6,554 nt of DNA from Deltaproteobacteria bacterium (GTDB lineage Bacteria; Desulfobacterota; Desulfobacteria; Desulfobacterales; ETH-SRB1). Location of the stretch: contig DAOUSD010000103.1 of assembly GCA_030627405.1 (NCBI GenBank), positions 1 through 6,554 of the forward strand, given 5' to 3'. The position numbers were made by a program, and so were the translations under genes. Shown here in pieces: positions 6,274-6,554 of this stretch; position 1 is the first letter of the stretch; each line of letters begins with the position of its first letter. The notes below the pieces were generated by a model that was not told the origin of the DNA, did no database searches, and was given only the letters and a program-made list of their open reading frames with translations.

Positions 6274-6554
6274 TCAGGGATGGTTGACAACTCCAGTACG
6301 AACCATGTTCAAATCAATATATGCAATGCATTGAATTAGGTGACGGTCACTTGATACAGCAGTTGCATGATAACGGTCTTCCCAAAACGCACCGTTTCGA
6401 TTCTTTCTTTGATTGTACTCCTGACCGGTTCGACCGGCAACCAACTTAATAGATTTTGGAATGACATCTCGTTCACCACAGTCAACGACTATAAGATGGA
6501 TATGGTTTGAAGTAACAATATAGCTCAATATACTGATTTCGTAACGCTTCTTTG
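6185..6554 (-). mobile_element. RAYT-type single-strand transposon unit, partial
   Basis: This is a tentative unit made of the - strand transposase fragment and the non-coding stretch downstream of it. The stretch 6185-6273 contains GGGGGTCGGGCCACGC and the word CGCTATTTT twice (6205-6213 and 6266-6274). From general recollection it resembles the conserved flank of RAYT genes in environmental genomes. The left boundary is a guess and the right end lies outside the window. No target duplication is expected for this class. Confidence 0.35.
6274..6554 (-). CDS. REP-associated tyrosine transposase (Y1_Tnp/RAYT), partial
   Basis: The reading frame enters from the right edge and ends at TGA (complement of 6274-6276). 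About 92 residues are visible. The residues before the internal TTG at 6528 (KKRYEISI) fit the family, so the true start is outside the window. VTSNHIHLIVVD carries the HUH metal-binding motif (HIH) of Y1 transposases. QEYNQRKNRNGAFWEDRYHATAV includes the candidate nucleophilic tyrosine, probably the Y of EYNQ. IAYIDLNMVRTGVVNHP is the usual end of the core fold. These enzymes cut and join single-stranded DNA at REP-like hairpins. Here the protein stops right after NHP, whereas relatives usually go on with a W-x(2-3)-SGY segment. It is therefore either C-terminally truncated or a short variant. It is convergent with the GT2 gene and unrelated to LPS. Confidence 0.8.
   Translation of the reverse strand, partial: KKRYEISILSYIVTSNHIHLIVVDCGERDVIPKSIKLVAGRTGQEYNQRKNRNGAFWEDRYHATAVSSDRHLIQCIAYIDLNMVRTGVVNHP

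Noticed and set aside
1..6554. tRNA, rRNA, riboswitch or CRISPR features
   Set aside because: No cloverleaf, conserved rRNA segment, riboswitch core or repeat array was recognised on reading either strand.

Overview
The window looks like part of a lipopolysaccharide (LPS) core and lipid A assembly locus from an AT-rich Gram-negative bacterium. All its recognisable cellular genes run on the + strand. From left to right they are the C-terminal end of a GT9 heptosyltransferase (1-128), an LpxL/HtrB-type lipid A acyltransferase (143-1102), a multi-pass GT-C membrane glycosyltransferase (1156-2688), a GT2 glycosyltransferase broken by a -1 frameshift (2724-3538), and a protein with two complete Kdo/WaaP-type kinase domains in tandem (3541-5001). 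The gaps of 2 to 53 bases suggest one transcription unit. Together the genes could add heptose, acylate lipid A, add sugars on both faces of the inner membrane, and phosphorylate the core.

The second part, from about 5002, looks more mobile or accessory. A 155-base segment (5029-5183) is bounded by 33-nt imperfect inverted repeats and resembles a MITE or a relic of an insertion sequence. It is followed by a second, unrelated GT2 glycosyltransferase, also split by a -1 shift (5241-6151). Beyond that, on the - strand, is a RAYT/Y1-type transposase (6274-6554) that enters from the right edge and stops early.

The most unusual point is the break in the first GT2. It falls on a canonical bacterial/viral -1 slippery heptamer, T TTA AAA, correctly phased at 3122-3128. 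A potential stem-loop starts 8 nt downstream, and the joined product restores a normal-looking GT2 protein. It could be programmed frameshifting, but a one-base deletion or assembly error is at least as likely, because the second GT2 also has a same-sense break with no slippery site.

The organism cannot be fixed from this window. LPS genes show a diderm. The combination of LPS genes with this style of RAYT transposase recalls Desulfobacterota (former Deltaproteobacteria) or similar uncultured environmental lineages, but that is a low-confidence impression. None of the start codons has a strong Shine-Dalgarno sequence.
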